From Polyangia bacterium (GTDB lineage: Bacteria; Myxococcota_A; Polyangia; Nannocystales; Nannocystaceae), in contig JAUIJR010000005.1 of NCBI GenBank assembly GCA_030431075.1, positions 1-40,007 on the forward strand: 40,007 nt of DNA, written 5' to 3'. Position numbers and translations under genes: made by a program. The notes beneath the pieces are model-generated. The model was not told where the DNA came from. It did no database searches and saw only the letters and a program-made list of their open reading frames with translations. Shown one piece after another: positions 1-6,564 of this stretch (its first letter is position 1; each line of letters opens with the position of its first letter).

Positions 1-1
1 C

Positions 2-448
2 GCCAACGACACCGGTGCGACGCGCAGCCCGATCATCGGCTGGGCCTTCGATGGCTACCCGATCTATGGGCGCTACGGTTGCCTGGACGTCGCCTGCAGC
101 ACGCCGGTGGAGATGCTCTCGAGCTACGGGGAGGTCAGCGGGACGGACCCCTCGGAGTGTGCCTACCAAAGCTGGGAGTATCTCGGCGACGCCGACCTCG
201 GCGAGGGTAGCGACGGCGATGTCTTCCTCGACACCTGCAACGGCCACGTCGGGCCCAGGGGCGACTACCACTATCACGCCACCGCCGACTTCCCTTACAT
301 CCTGGGCTGCTTCCATGGCGTGCCTGGGCCCTCGGCGACGCTTTTCGACGACTCGAACCCAATGTCGATCGACGCCCAGATCCAGACCGCCTGTGTCGAT
401 GGCGAGTGCACGGGCATGGGCTGCGGCATGATGCCGCCCGGGCCTTGA
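2..448 (+). CDS. YHYH-domain protein, 3' part (5' end outside window)
   Basis: The reading frame is open from base 2 to a TGA at 446-448, so only the C-terminal 148 residues are visible and the start lies upstream of the window. Near the beginning it reads GWAFDGYPIYGRYG, and further on DYHYHAT; these two motifs are the hallmark of the YHYH domain, found in secreted proteins of uncertain function, often from marine or environmental bacteria. Several cysteines (in CLDVAC, ECAYQ, DTCNGH, CFHG and the C-terminal CVDGECTGMGC) suggest a disulfide-bonded exported protein. The signal peptide, if any, is not visible. It converges on the next gene with a seven-base gap. The domain call is firm; the biochemical role is unknown. 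Confidence 0.75.
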   Translation, partial: ANDTGATRSPIIGWAFDGYPIYGRYGCLDVACSTPVEMLSSYGEVSGTDPSECAYQSWEYLGDADLGEGSDGDVFLDTCNGHVGPRGDYHYHATADFPYILGCFHGVPGPSATLFDDSNPMSIDAQIQTACVDGECTGMGCGMMPPGP

Positions 449-458
449 GCCCCGCTCA
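446..458. terminator. Short hairpin made of two convergent stop codons
   Basis: TGAGC (446-450), a CCC loop and GCTCA (454-458) form a perfect five-base-pair hairpin. The left arm holds the stop codon of the plus-strand gene and the right arm that of the minus-strand gene. There is no U tract, so termination is inferred. Similar structures occur at 12227-12246 and 28355-28410. Confidence 0.35.
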
Positions 459-1469
459 GCGCACCGGATAGATCAGGTTGCGCGTGCCGCCGGCCTCGCA
501 CACGGCCTTGGCCAGCGGCAGCAAGGCCCGCGTGGCCACGAACTTGCGGTCTTTGAAGACCTTGAAGGGGTGCGCGGCGCGGCCGGCTTCGTAGCGGGCG
601 CGCTCGCTGGGCTCGACCCGCTCTCGCAAGAGGCGCTGCAGGGGGTCGTTCGAGCGCTCCTCGGCCAGGTCGCGGGCCGCGAAGTCGCTTTGGACGCTCA
701 GCATCAGCTCGCATTGGCCGGCCGCGAGGGGAAAGTCGTCGAAGACCCCGCCCAGCGCACCGCCGAGCTGGCTGGGAAAGCGGCGGCCGTCGGCCAGCTG
801 CACGCAGACCGGCCCGATGACCCCCCGCTCCACGCGCTCGACCTCGACGCCGGAGAGCTCGCCGAGGCGCAAAAAGAGGGTCTCCGCGTCGAAGGCCGCG
901 TGTCGGTAGATGGTCGCGTGCAGATCCTCGCGGGCGCTGGCCGTCTTGTCCTCGACGTCGAGCTCCACGCCACGCCGACCGCCCTTGCCCTTTTGGGTGA
1001 GCTCGACGCGCACGCGGATGATCGTCCCCGTCGCGTCGAGCTTGGTCAGATCCAAGCGCACGGCCGAAGCCCCGGCGACGGGATCGAAGCGACGCAAGGC
1101 GGCGTCCGAGACCTCGACCGCGGCCAGCGGCGAGGCCAGCAGTTGCTCCCGGTAGGCCCGCTTGCCCGCGCTGCCGCTGCCGAGGCCGTGTTCATGCGCG
1201 ACCTCGAGGTCGGTCGCCACGCGGGTAAAGCTGGCCATGTTGGGCAAGCCCGTGCGCGCGTCGACGAAGAGGCGGTCGTAGACCTCGTGGCGCAGGCCCT
1301 CGCCGAGCAGATCCAGGTGCCGGGTCAGCGGTCCTCGATCCGGGAAGTTCTTCGACATGCGCGCCGCCCTCAGGGCGCGGCCGAGTTTTTCGAGGTAGGC
1401 GAGCGCGCCTTCGGCCTCGACGCTGTGGGTGTTGAGCGAGACGAGCTCGAGCTTGGGTCCGGCGCTCAT
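456..1469 (-). CDS. Hypothetical protein, 337 aa
   Basis: A complete reading frame of 337 residues from ATG at 1469 to TGA at 456, with strong third-position G/C bias and no competing frame of equal quality. I do not recognise the family. The protein appears soluble: no signal peptide and no hydrophobic segment long enough to span a membrane. It is rich in Arg, Glu and Ala; the middle (about 130-200) looks like alternating beta strands (AVRLDLTKLDATGTIIRVRV) and the C-terminal third is charged and helical. It lies 74 bases downstream of the coiled-coil gene on the same strand, so the two may be co-transcribed. A cytoplasmic role is all that can be inferred. Confidence 0.6.
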   Translation of the reverse strand: MSAGPKLELVSLNTHSVEAEGALAYLEKLGRALRAARMSKNFPDRGPLTRHLDLLGEGLRHEVYDRLFVDARTGLPNMASFTRVATDLEVAHEHGLGSGSAGKRAYREQLLASPLAAVEVSDAALRRFDPVAGASAVRLDLTKLDATGTIIRVRVELTQKGKGGRRGVELDVEDKTASAREDLHATIYRHAAFDAETLFLRLGELSGVEVERVERGVIGPVCVQLADGRRFPSQLGGALGGVFDDFPLAAGQCELMLSVQSDFAARDLAEERSNDPLQRLLRERVEPSERARYEAGRAAHPFKVFKDRKFVATRALLPLAKAVCEAGGTRNLIYPVR

Positions 1470-1543
1470 CGCTGCTCGATGCCTCGCTCGCCTGCCCGCG
1501 CCTCGCTACTCCATTTGCGACATCGACCCGGGCGGCCGAGCCC

Positions 1544-2602
1544 TCAGGCCCCCGCGCCGCCCTCTTCGCGGCGCTTGACGGCCTTGTCGATGGCCGCCTG
1601 GATGCGCTTTTCTTCGATCTCTTTGGACTTGGCCAGGTTCTCGTCGAGGATCTGGGTGGTCGTCTCGTCGAAGGTGTCGAGATCGCTGAGCAGCTCGTCG
1701 AGGTTCTCGCGGAAGAAGACCTGCGTGTCGCTGACGAAGCGCGTGGTCTGGTTCATCGACTCGGTCATCACGTCGAGGCTCTTTTTCATCTCGAGCATGA
1801 CCACCGAGGCATCGGCCGCGCGCCCGATGGCCTGGATCTGGCCGCTGGCCATGTCGAGCTTGATCGAAGCCGCCGTCGTGTACTGCGTGATGTCCTGCCC
1901 GAGGTTGCGGATGGTCTCGGCCAGCTTGCGCGTGTTCTCTTTGAGCGAGGCGTAGCGCTCCTCGGCCGAGCCGAAGAGTTGGACGTTCGAGGAGTGCTCG
2001 GCCAAGAGCGCGTGAATCTTGTCGCCTTGGGCCTCGATCTCGCGGGCCTCGACGCTGCCGGCCTCGACCGCCTGCTTCTCGGCTTCGAGGGCCTCTTGCG
2101 CCGCTTGGAGTTCGAGCACGTAGTCGAGGGCTTGCTTCTCGTTGTTCGCCGCCTCGATGATCTTGCCGTTGATGCGCTCGATCTCGGTGTACAGCTCTTT
2201 TTCGCTGTCCTTGAGTTTGTCGGCGTACTCGGCCGCGTCTTTGACCCGGCGCTGCGAGATGTGGAACTGCGCTTTGAGCAGCTCTTCGATCGAGCGCTTG
2301 GACAAGGCGAGACCCGAAAGGCCCGGGATGTAGCTGAGCAGCTCTTTGAAGCTGGCCCAGATCCCCTGCTTTTGGGCGGTGCCGTTGATGTAGTCCGAGA
2401 ACTTGCGGAGCTTTTTGACCTCTTCGGCCAGGTTCGACTGGATCTCGACGTTGCGCTCGCGCAGGGTCTTGAGCTCGTCGACCTTCCCGTTTTGAACGTT
2501 GCGTTCGTTGGCGATGCTCTCCTCGAGCCCGCGGATCGAGACGCCCTCGCCGCTGTAGCTCATCTCGCGTGAAAGCAGGTCGCTGTCGATCTTGGCCGCC
2601 AT
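1544..2602 (-). CDS. Long coiled-coil protein of unknown function, 352 aa
   Basis: ATG at 2602 begins MAAKIDSDLL. The frame stays open upstream to 3124, but that stretch is Arg-rich, has no plausible start context and overlaps the next lipoprotein, so the later start is chosen. From about residue 25 to the end the protein is almost entirely charged heptad-like helix, rich in Glu, Lys, Ala, Leu and Gln, with one short less polar break around residues 75-90 (ELLSYIPGLSGLAL). The C-terminus is strongly charged (KSKEIEEKRIQ). No enzymatic motif was seen. The pattern suggests an elongated scaffold, or a cytoplasmic partner of toxic-anion-resistance/TelA-like or chemoreceptor-like coiled coils, but I could not match it to either. 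It is followed 74 bases later by the unknown 337-residue gene on the same strand. Confidence 0.65.
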   Translation of the reverse strand: MAAKIDSDLLSREMSYSGEGVSIRGLEESIANERNVQNGKVDELKTLRERNVEIQSNLAEEVKKLRKFSDYINGTAQKQGIWASFKELLSYIPGLSGLALSKRSIEELLKAQFHISQRRVKDAAEYADKLKDSEKELYTEIERINGKIIEAANNEKQALDYVLELQAAQEALEAEKQAVEAGSVEAREIEAQGDKIHALLAEHSSNVQLFGSAEERYASLKENTRKLAETIRNLGQDITQYTTAASIKLDMASGQIQAIGRAADASVVMLEMKKSLDVMTESMNQTTRFVSDTQVFFRENLDELLSDLDTFDETTTQILDENLAKSKEIEEKRIQAAIDKAVKRREEGGAGA

Positions 2603-2688
2603 CGCGGGCGAGCTTGCCACGAAGGCGCGCGGATCGCCGCCCCTTTTTGGCCCCGCCGCCTGCGCGCGCGCAGTCGCGTCCTCGCGCC

Positions 2689-3411
2689 TCAGGGCGTGGG
2701 ATCCGCGGTCACCCGCATGATCCAGTCGCCCGCGACACCGAAGGATTCGGCCGCGGCCCAGCCCCCGCCGGTGTAGATCCAGTTCCGCCCGGCGGCCGAG
2801 ACCCCGTCGTTGTCGCGCGCGATCGAGGGGGCGCCACCGTGCGCGTCGTGGCAGATCGCCACCGCGAAGGCGCCGCTGCTCACGCTGGCGGGGACCGCGA
2901 TCGACAAGTCGGCGAAGAAGGCCTCGTTGAAGGCCGTATCCGAGCCCGTGAAGGTCGCCGCGCCCTCGTCGACCAAGCTCGTGGGCATCCCGTCGCCGTC
3001 CACCTCCCACCACTGCACGGTCATCGTCACCGCGTCGGTGTTCATGCCTCCGATCAAGGCGACGACGCTGCGCGGCGCAAAGGGGTAGTCGGCGGCTTCG
3101 GGCACGAAGGTCGAGCCGAAGCACTCGCCGGCGACGAAGCCGCCTTGGAACGCGGCCATGCCCTCCATCTCGAAGCCATCGTTGCGAAAGACGAGGCCGT
3201 CGCCGTCGCCGTCGCCATCCCCATCACCATCGCCGTCGCCATCGCCGTCTCCGTCGCCACCCGTCTCGCCTTCGCTCTCGCTCTCGCTCGCTTCGCTGCT
3301 CGCATCGCCGTCGCCGTCTCCGTCGCCGCCGCAAGCTGCGAAGCTGGCCGAGGCGAGCAGGCACGCGAGCACAAGGGTCGCAGCACGACGGGACAAAGGA
3401 GACGAGCACAT
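2689..3411 (-). CDS. Predicted lipoprotein with Gly-Asp repeat linker, 240 aa
   Basis: The N-terminus has a basic start, a hydrophobic core (ATLVLACLLASASFAAC) and a likely lipidation cysteine at residue 27 in FAAC, a near-canonical lipobox. After it comes a low-complexity acidic linker: GDGDGDGD, a Ser/Glu stretch, then ten consecutive Gly-Asp pairs at residues 51-70. The remaining ~170 residues form a compact domain with few cysteines (ECFG, ICHD) and many Trp and aromatic residues (VQWWEVDGDG, NWIYTGGGW), resembling a secreted beta-sandwich. I do not recognise the domain. The layout of lipidation signal, flexible acidic spacer and outer domain is typical of cell-surface proteins of Nannocystineae. 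Confidence 0.75.
   Translation of the reverse strand: MCSSPLSRRAATLVLACLLASASFAACGGDGDGDGDASSEASESESEGETGGDGDGDGDGDGDGDGDGDGDGLVFRNDGFEMEGMAAFQGGFVAGECFGSTFVPEAADYPFAPRSVVALIGGMNTDAVTMTVQWWEVDGDGMPTSLVDEGAATFTGSDTAFNEAFFADLSIAVPASVSSGAFAVAICHDAHGGAPSIARDNDGVSAAGRNWIYTGGGWAAAESFGVAGDWIMRVTADPTP
3202..3261 (-). repeat. Gly-Asp hexanucleotide microsatellite
   Basis: Ten tandem near-identical hexamers (GGCGAC/GATGGC-type on the coding strand) encode the Gly-Asp run in the lipoprotein linker. A shorter run of the same kind lies at 3304-3330 in the same gene. Such repeats can expand or contract in units of two residues without breaking the frame. Confidence 0.8.
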
Positions 3412-3460
3412 GGCCGCAGGCTACCACGCGCCCCCTTCGGCCTCGCGGCCCCGCCCGCGA

Positions 3461-4483
3461 TCAGCCGGGCGGCGTGAAGTTCGAGCAGGCGGTGTCGATG
3501 ACCGAGATGGCTTCGTTGAAGAAGGTCTCGTAGCTCGGGGCACAGATGTCGCCGACCGAGCCGTTCGAGAACCAGTTGGTGAACTGCACCAAGCGCGAGC
3601 CCTCGTCGACGCCGCAGCTGTTGCCCGGCAGACCGGTCAAGGCCAGCACCACGATGTTCTCTTGGATGCCGGCTTTGTAGCCCGAGTAGGTATTGAACCA
3701 GTCGACGGGATCTCCGGGCGAGCCGCCCATGCAGCCGATGATGGGGATGCACTGCTCGGCGTCGTTCTCGTCGGTGATGATCACGACCACCAACAAGGCG
3801 TCGTCGCGTAAGAAGCCGTCGTTGCACGCACCGGGGGCGTTCTTGGCCGGGGCCAGGGCCTCCCAGCCCGACTGCACCTGGAGCTCGTCGCCGCTGCCGG
3901 TGGTGCCCACCTGGGCGATGCAGGCGAACTTCGAGGCCAGGTCGGGCTCGCTCTCGTCGAGGTAGCGCTTGCCCGAGCTGAAGGGCAGGCAGTCCATCCC
4001 GGCCGCGTTCTCGCCGCCGGTCTGCGTGACGAGGTCGCCGATCGAAGTGCAGCCCGAGCCGTTGTTGTCGTAGCTGTCGGTGGTGACGACGCCGACGTGA
4101 TAGCTCTCGGCTTGGGCCAAGGCGGCTTGAATCCCGGCCACGAAGCCACCGAAGGAGGCGACCAAGCTCGCCTGCTCGCCGGCCATGCTGCCCGAGTTGT
4201 CGATGACGAAGAGCAGGTCGACCTTTTGGCACTCGTCGCTGCCGCCCTCGCTGCCCGAGCCGCTGCCGGTCGAGTCGTCGGGCGTGTCGAGCCGGGGCCC
4301 GTCGCTGCTGCCCTCGTCGGAGCTCGCGTCGCTGCTCTCGGTGAGCCCCGAGTCCAGTCCGCTGTCGATCCCACTGTCGAGGCCCTCGTCGAAGCCCGAG
4401 TCGCCGCCGCCTTTGTCGCCTCCACAGGCCGAAAGCGCCAACGAAAGCCCCAGAGCCAAGCCGCGGCTCACGGGCGTCTTCAT
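3461..4483 (-). CDS. von Willebrand factor A domain lipoprotein, 340 aa
   Basis: ATG at 4483 is chosen because it gives a clean lipoprotein signal (MKTPVSRGLALGLSLALSAC, lipidated Cys20 in LSAC); an upstream in-frame ATG at 4516 would add eleven charged residues before it. Residues 21-85 are an acidic Gly/Ser/Asp-rich linker. At residues 88-100 the sequence VDLLFVIDNSGSM gives the VWA metal-ion-dependent adhesion site, DxSxS with Asp95, Ser97 and Ser99. Further VWA-like segments are VGVVTTDSYDNN and LVVVIITDENDAEQ. Cysteines in the C-terminal half (CNDG, CIPIIGC, NSCGVD, DICAPS) suggest disulfides. Known VWA domains bind divalent metal and protein ligands, so a surface adhesion or scaffold role is likely; the ligand is unknown. 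Confidence 0.85.
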   Translation of the reverse strand: MKTPVSRGLALGLSLALSACGGDKGGGDSGFDEGLDSGIDSGLDSGLTESSDASSDEGSSDGPRLDTPDDSTGSGSGSEGGSDECQKVDLLFVIDNSGSMAGEQASLVASFGGFVAGIQAALAQAESYHVGVVTTDSYDNNGSGCTSIGDLVTQTGGENAAGMDCLPFSSGKRYLDESEPDLASKFACIAQVGTTGSGDELQVQSGWEALAPAKNAPGACNDGFLRDDALLVVVIITDENDAEQCIPIIGCMGGSPGDPVDWFNTYSGYKAGIQENIVVLALTGLPGNSCGVDEGSRLVQFTNWFSNGSVGDICAPSYETFFNEAISVIDTACSNFTPPG

Positions 4484-4616
4484 CCAATCATCGTGTCTCG
4501 CATCCAAGCGTCGCATGGCAACCTACGCGCCCCCACGCTAGCACCCGCAAGCCCGGCACAACGCAGCTGAGCGGCCCCCGCCACATGCGTTAGGGCACAC
4601 GATTCCTTTCGCCGCC

Positions 4617-4622
4617 TATACT
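4617..4622 (+). promoter_or_regulatory. -10-like hexamer TATACT
   Basis: TATACT ends six bases before the GTG at 4629, so transcription starting at the usual distance would begin at the start codon itself (leaderless mRNA). A weak -35 candidate, GGCACA at 4594-4599, lies 17 bases upstream. Confidence 0.4.
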
Positions 4623-4628
4623 GCCAGC

Positions 4629-5066
4629 GTGCGCGCCGACCCCCGCGACGACTTCTCGATCTTCGCCGACCAAGAACACATGTTCTTCGGCCTCGACGAG
4701 CCCTACGCGATGATTCGGGCCCAGATCGAGGAGACCCTGCGCGCCCAGGTGGCGGGCACCGAGGTCGCGGCCATTCGCGGGCTCGGCGAGCCACTGTGGG
4801 TCAGCTTGGGTCGAAAACTCGAAGCGGAACCCGACAAAGTGCAGATCGGCCACTTCGCCTTTTGTTTTCGGTGTGCGCTGGATCTCGGGACCCCGCGCGG
4901 GCGCGAGCGCCTACAGGCCTGCGTCACCTTCATGTTCCGCGATATCGATATCGAAGGCGGCGCCCAAAGCCGCTACTTCCTCGACCTCGGCGAGGACGCC
5001 GACAAGGCCTTCGACAAGGACATCTTGACCCACCGCTTCTTGGAGTTTCGCGGGGAAGTGTCCTGA
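4629..5066 (+). CDS. Hypothetical protein, 145 aa
   Basis: Starts with GTG at 4629 just after a -10-like box and ends at TGA 5066. The protein is acidic, soluble and without signal peptide. It contains two recognisable stretches, EHMFFGLDEPYAMIRAQIEE and GHFAFCFRCALDLGTPRGRE, but I do not recognise a family. The CxxC (FCFRC) is a single pair and not enough to call a zinc site. It stands alone: divergent from the VWA lipoprotein and convergent with the aminotransferase. Confidence 0.6.
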   Translation: MRADPRDDFSIFADQEHMFFGLDEPYAMIRAQIEETLRAQVAGTEVAAIRGLGEPLWVSLGRKLEAEPDKVQIGHFAFCFRCALDLGTPRGRERLQACVTFMFRDIDIEGGAQSRYFLDLGEDADKAFDKDILTHRFLEFRGEVS

Positions 5067-5074
5067 ACGGGGCC

Positions 5075-5100
5075 CTGAGCGGGCGCAGACGCCAGCTCAG
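5075..5100. terminator. Convergent-end hairpin
   Basis: CTGAGC (5075-5080) pairs with GCTCAG (5095-5100), and inside it GGCG (5082-5085) pairs with CGCC (5090-5093) across a CAGA loop-like spacer, separated by one G/A mismatch. The right arm contains the stop codon of the minus-strand aminotransferase. No U tract follows in either direction, so its role as a bidirectional terminator is inferred. Confidence 0.4.
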
Positions 5101-6320
5101 CTGCCGACGGCGGCGAAGGCCGCGAGAGCGCCGTCGATGGCCGCATCGTCGACACACATCGACAAGCGCAGGTGGTCCGGCACGCCGAAGGCCGTGCCCG
5201 GCACGACCACACAACGCTGCGCGCGCAGCTTTTCGGTGAGCGCCACATCGCTCGAGGCCTCGGCCGTTCCGAGAGCGCGCAGGGAGTCCGGCAGACGCGG
5301 GAACAAAAAGAAGCCCGCGCGCACCGGCGGCAGGTGATAGCCGAGGGCCGAGAGGCCTTCGGCCATGCGCCGACAGTTGCGCGCGTAGACTTCGACCTCG
5401 ACGCGACCTTCGGGGTGGCCGAGCACCAGGGGCAAAGCGCGTTGCATCAAGGCCGGCGCGTTGACGAAGCCGAGCACGCGGTTCGAGAATCCGAAGGCCC
5501 GCGACAAGAGCTCGCGCCCGGTCGCCTGCGGCGAGATGAGCAGGTAACCGATCCGCTCGCCGGCCAAGCCCAGGTCTTTCGAGTGGCTGGTGATGTAGAG
5601 GCTGTTTTCGTAGCGCCCCATCATCGCCGGCACCTCGCTGCCGTCGTGCACCAAGTCGCGGTAAGGCGAGTCTTCGACCACGAAGACCGGACGCTCGCTT
5701 CGATGCGCCCGCAAGAGCTCGGCCGTGGCGTCGAGCGAGGCCGCGTCGTAGATCGCCCCCGTCGGATTGTTGGGCGAGTTGAGCAGCACGATGCGCGTGC
5801 GCGGCGTCAATGCCGCGCGCACCGTCTCGGGATCCAAGGCGAAGTCCGGGCCGGTCGCGACCGGCACCAAGCGAACGCTCGCATTCGCCGCGTAGTGGTC
5901 GTACTCCGAGAAGTAGGGCGCGGGGACGATGATCTCGTCACCTGGATCCGCGACGCTGCGCAAGACCACGTTCAAGGCGCCGGCGGCCCCGACGGTCATC
6001 GTCACGTCGCTGGCCTCGAAGGGCTGATCGAAGCGCCGTGCCTCGCGCTTGGCGATGAACGCGCGAACCTCCGGATAGCCGGCGTTCGACATGTAGCGGT
6101 GCATGCCGGGGGCCTCGTCGACGAGCAGCTCGCGGATCGTCTCGCGCCACAAAGCCGGCGGCTCCAAGCTGGGGTTGCCGAGGGAGAGGTCGTAGACGGG
6201 GCCGCCGTCGGCCCGCATCTGGGTCGCCAGCTCGAACATGCGTCGCGTCCAGGCCTCCTTGTTGCCCAAGATCGTGTCGCCGGTGCGCGCAGAGAGAGCC
6301 TTGGCCGCGTCGTGACTCAC
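5097..6320 (-). CDS. PLP-dependent aminotransferase, class I/II, 407 aa
   Basis: A fold-type I aminotransferase. Visible landmarks are DLSLGNPSLEPP near the N-terminus (substrate carboxylate region), SPNNPTG at residues 182-188 (the Asn that contacts the PLP ring), VVEDSPYRDL (the Asp that binds the pyridinium nitrogen) and SHSKDLGLAGERIGY with the Schiff-base lysine at about residue 248. The length fits the family. The frame is open further upstream, but GTG at 6320 (starting VSHDAAKAL) fits the family N-terminus, and extending it would run into the sucA promoter region. Substrate cannot be told from sequence; aspartate/aromatic-type transamination is most common for this subgroup. It is transcribed divergently from sucA, with 244 bases between them. 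Confidence 0.85.
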   Translation of the reverse strand: MSHDAAKALSARTGDTILGNKEAWTRRMFELATQMRADGGPVYDLSLGNPSLEPPALWRETIRELLVDEAPGMHRYMSNAGYPEVRAFIAKREARRFDQPFEASDVTMTVGAAGALNVVLRSVADPGDEIIVPAPYFSEYDHYAANASVRLVPVATGPDFALDPETVRAALTPRTRIVLLNSPNNPTGAIYDAASLDATAELLRAHRSERPVFVVEDSPYRDLVHDGSEVPAMMGRYENSLYITSHSKDLGLAGERIGYLLISPQATGRELLSRAFGFSNRVLGFVNAPALMQRALPLVLGHPEGRVEVEVYARNCRRMAEGLSALGYHLPPVRAGFFLFPRLPDSLRALGTAEASSDVALTEKLRAQRCVVVPGTAFGVPDHLRLSMCVDDAAIDGALAAFAAVGS

Positions 6321-6543
6321 CGGCGCACCGTACCAAAGGCACGCGCGCGTGGCCGCGAAGCCGCCATCATGACGGTATGCGCTCGCTCGCGTGCGCAGCT
6401 TCGCCCGCGTGGGCTGGCCGTCGATGCGCGCCCCGCCCTGCGCGCGGCTCATCCGCGCCGGCCGCGATGGCGGGGATGTGCCCGCGAACTCGATTTTGCG
6501 GCCAAAACCCCCCTTTTGGCGGGCATCTACGGCGCGCGCGCTG

Positions 6544-6549
6544 TACACT
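6544..6549 (+). promoter_or_regulatory. Possible -10 box of the sucA operon (TACACT)
   Basis: TACACT lies 15 bases before the sucA ATG in the 244-base divergent region 6321-6564. The nearest -35-like sequence (TTGGCG at 6516-6521) is too far (22 bases), so this is only a weak candidate. Nothing else was seen in the divergent region. Confidence 0.25.
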
Positions 6550-6564
6550 GCCGGGCGATCCGCC

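Noticed and set aside
6321-6564. Long overlapping frames on both strands between the aminotransferase and sucA genes
   Set aside because: Both are upstream extensions of real genes into their shared promoter region; they are Arg/Ala-rich, lack family sequence and no start in them has a ribosome-binding site.
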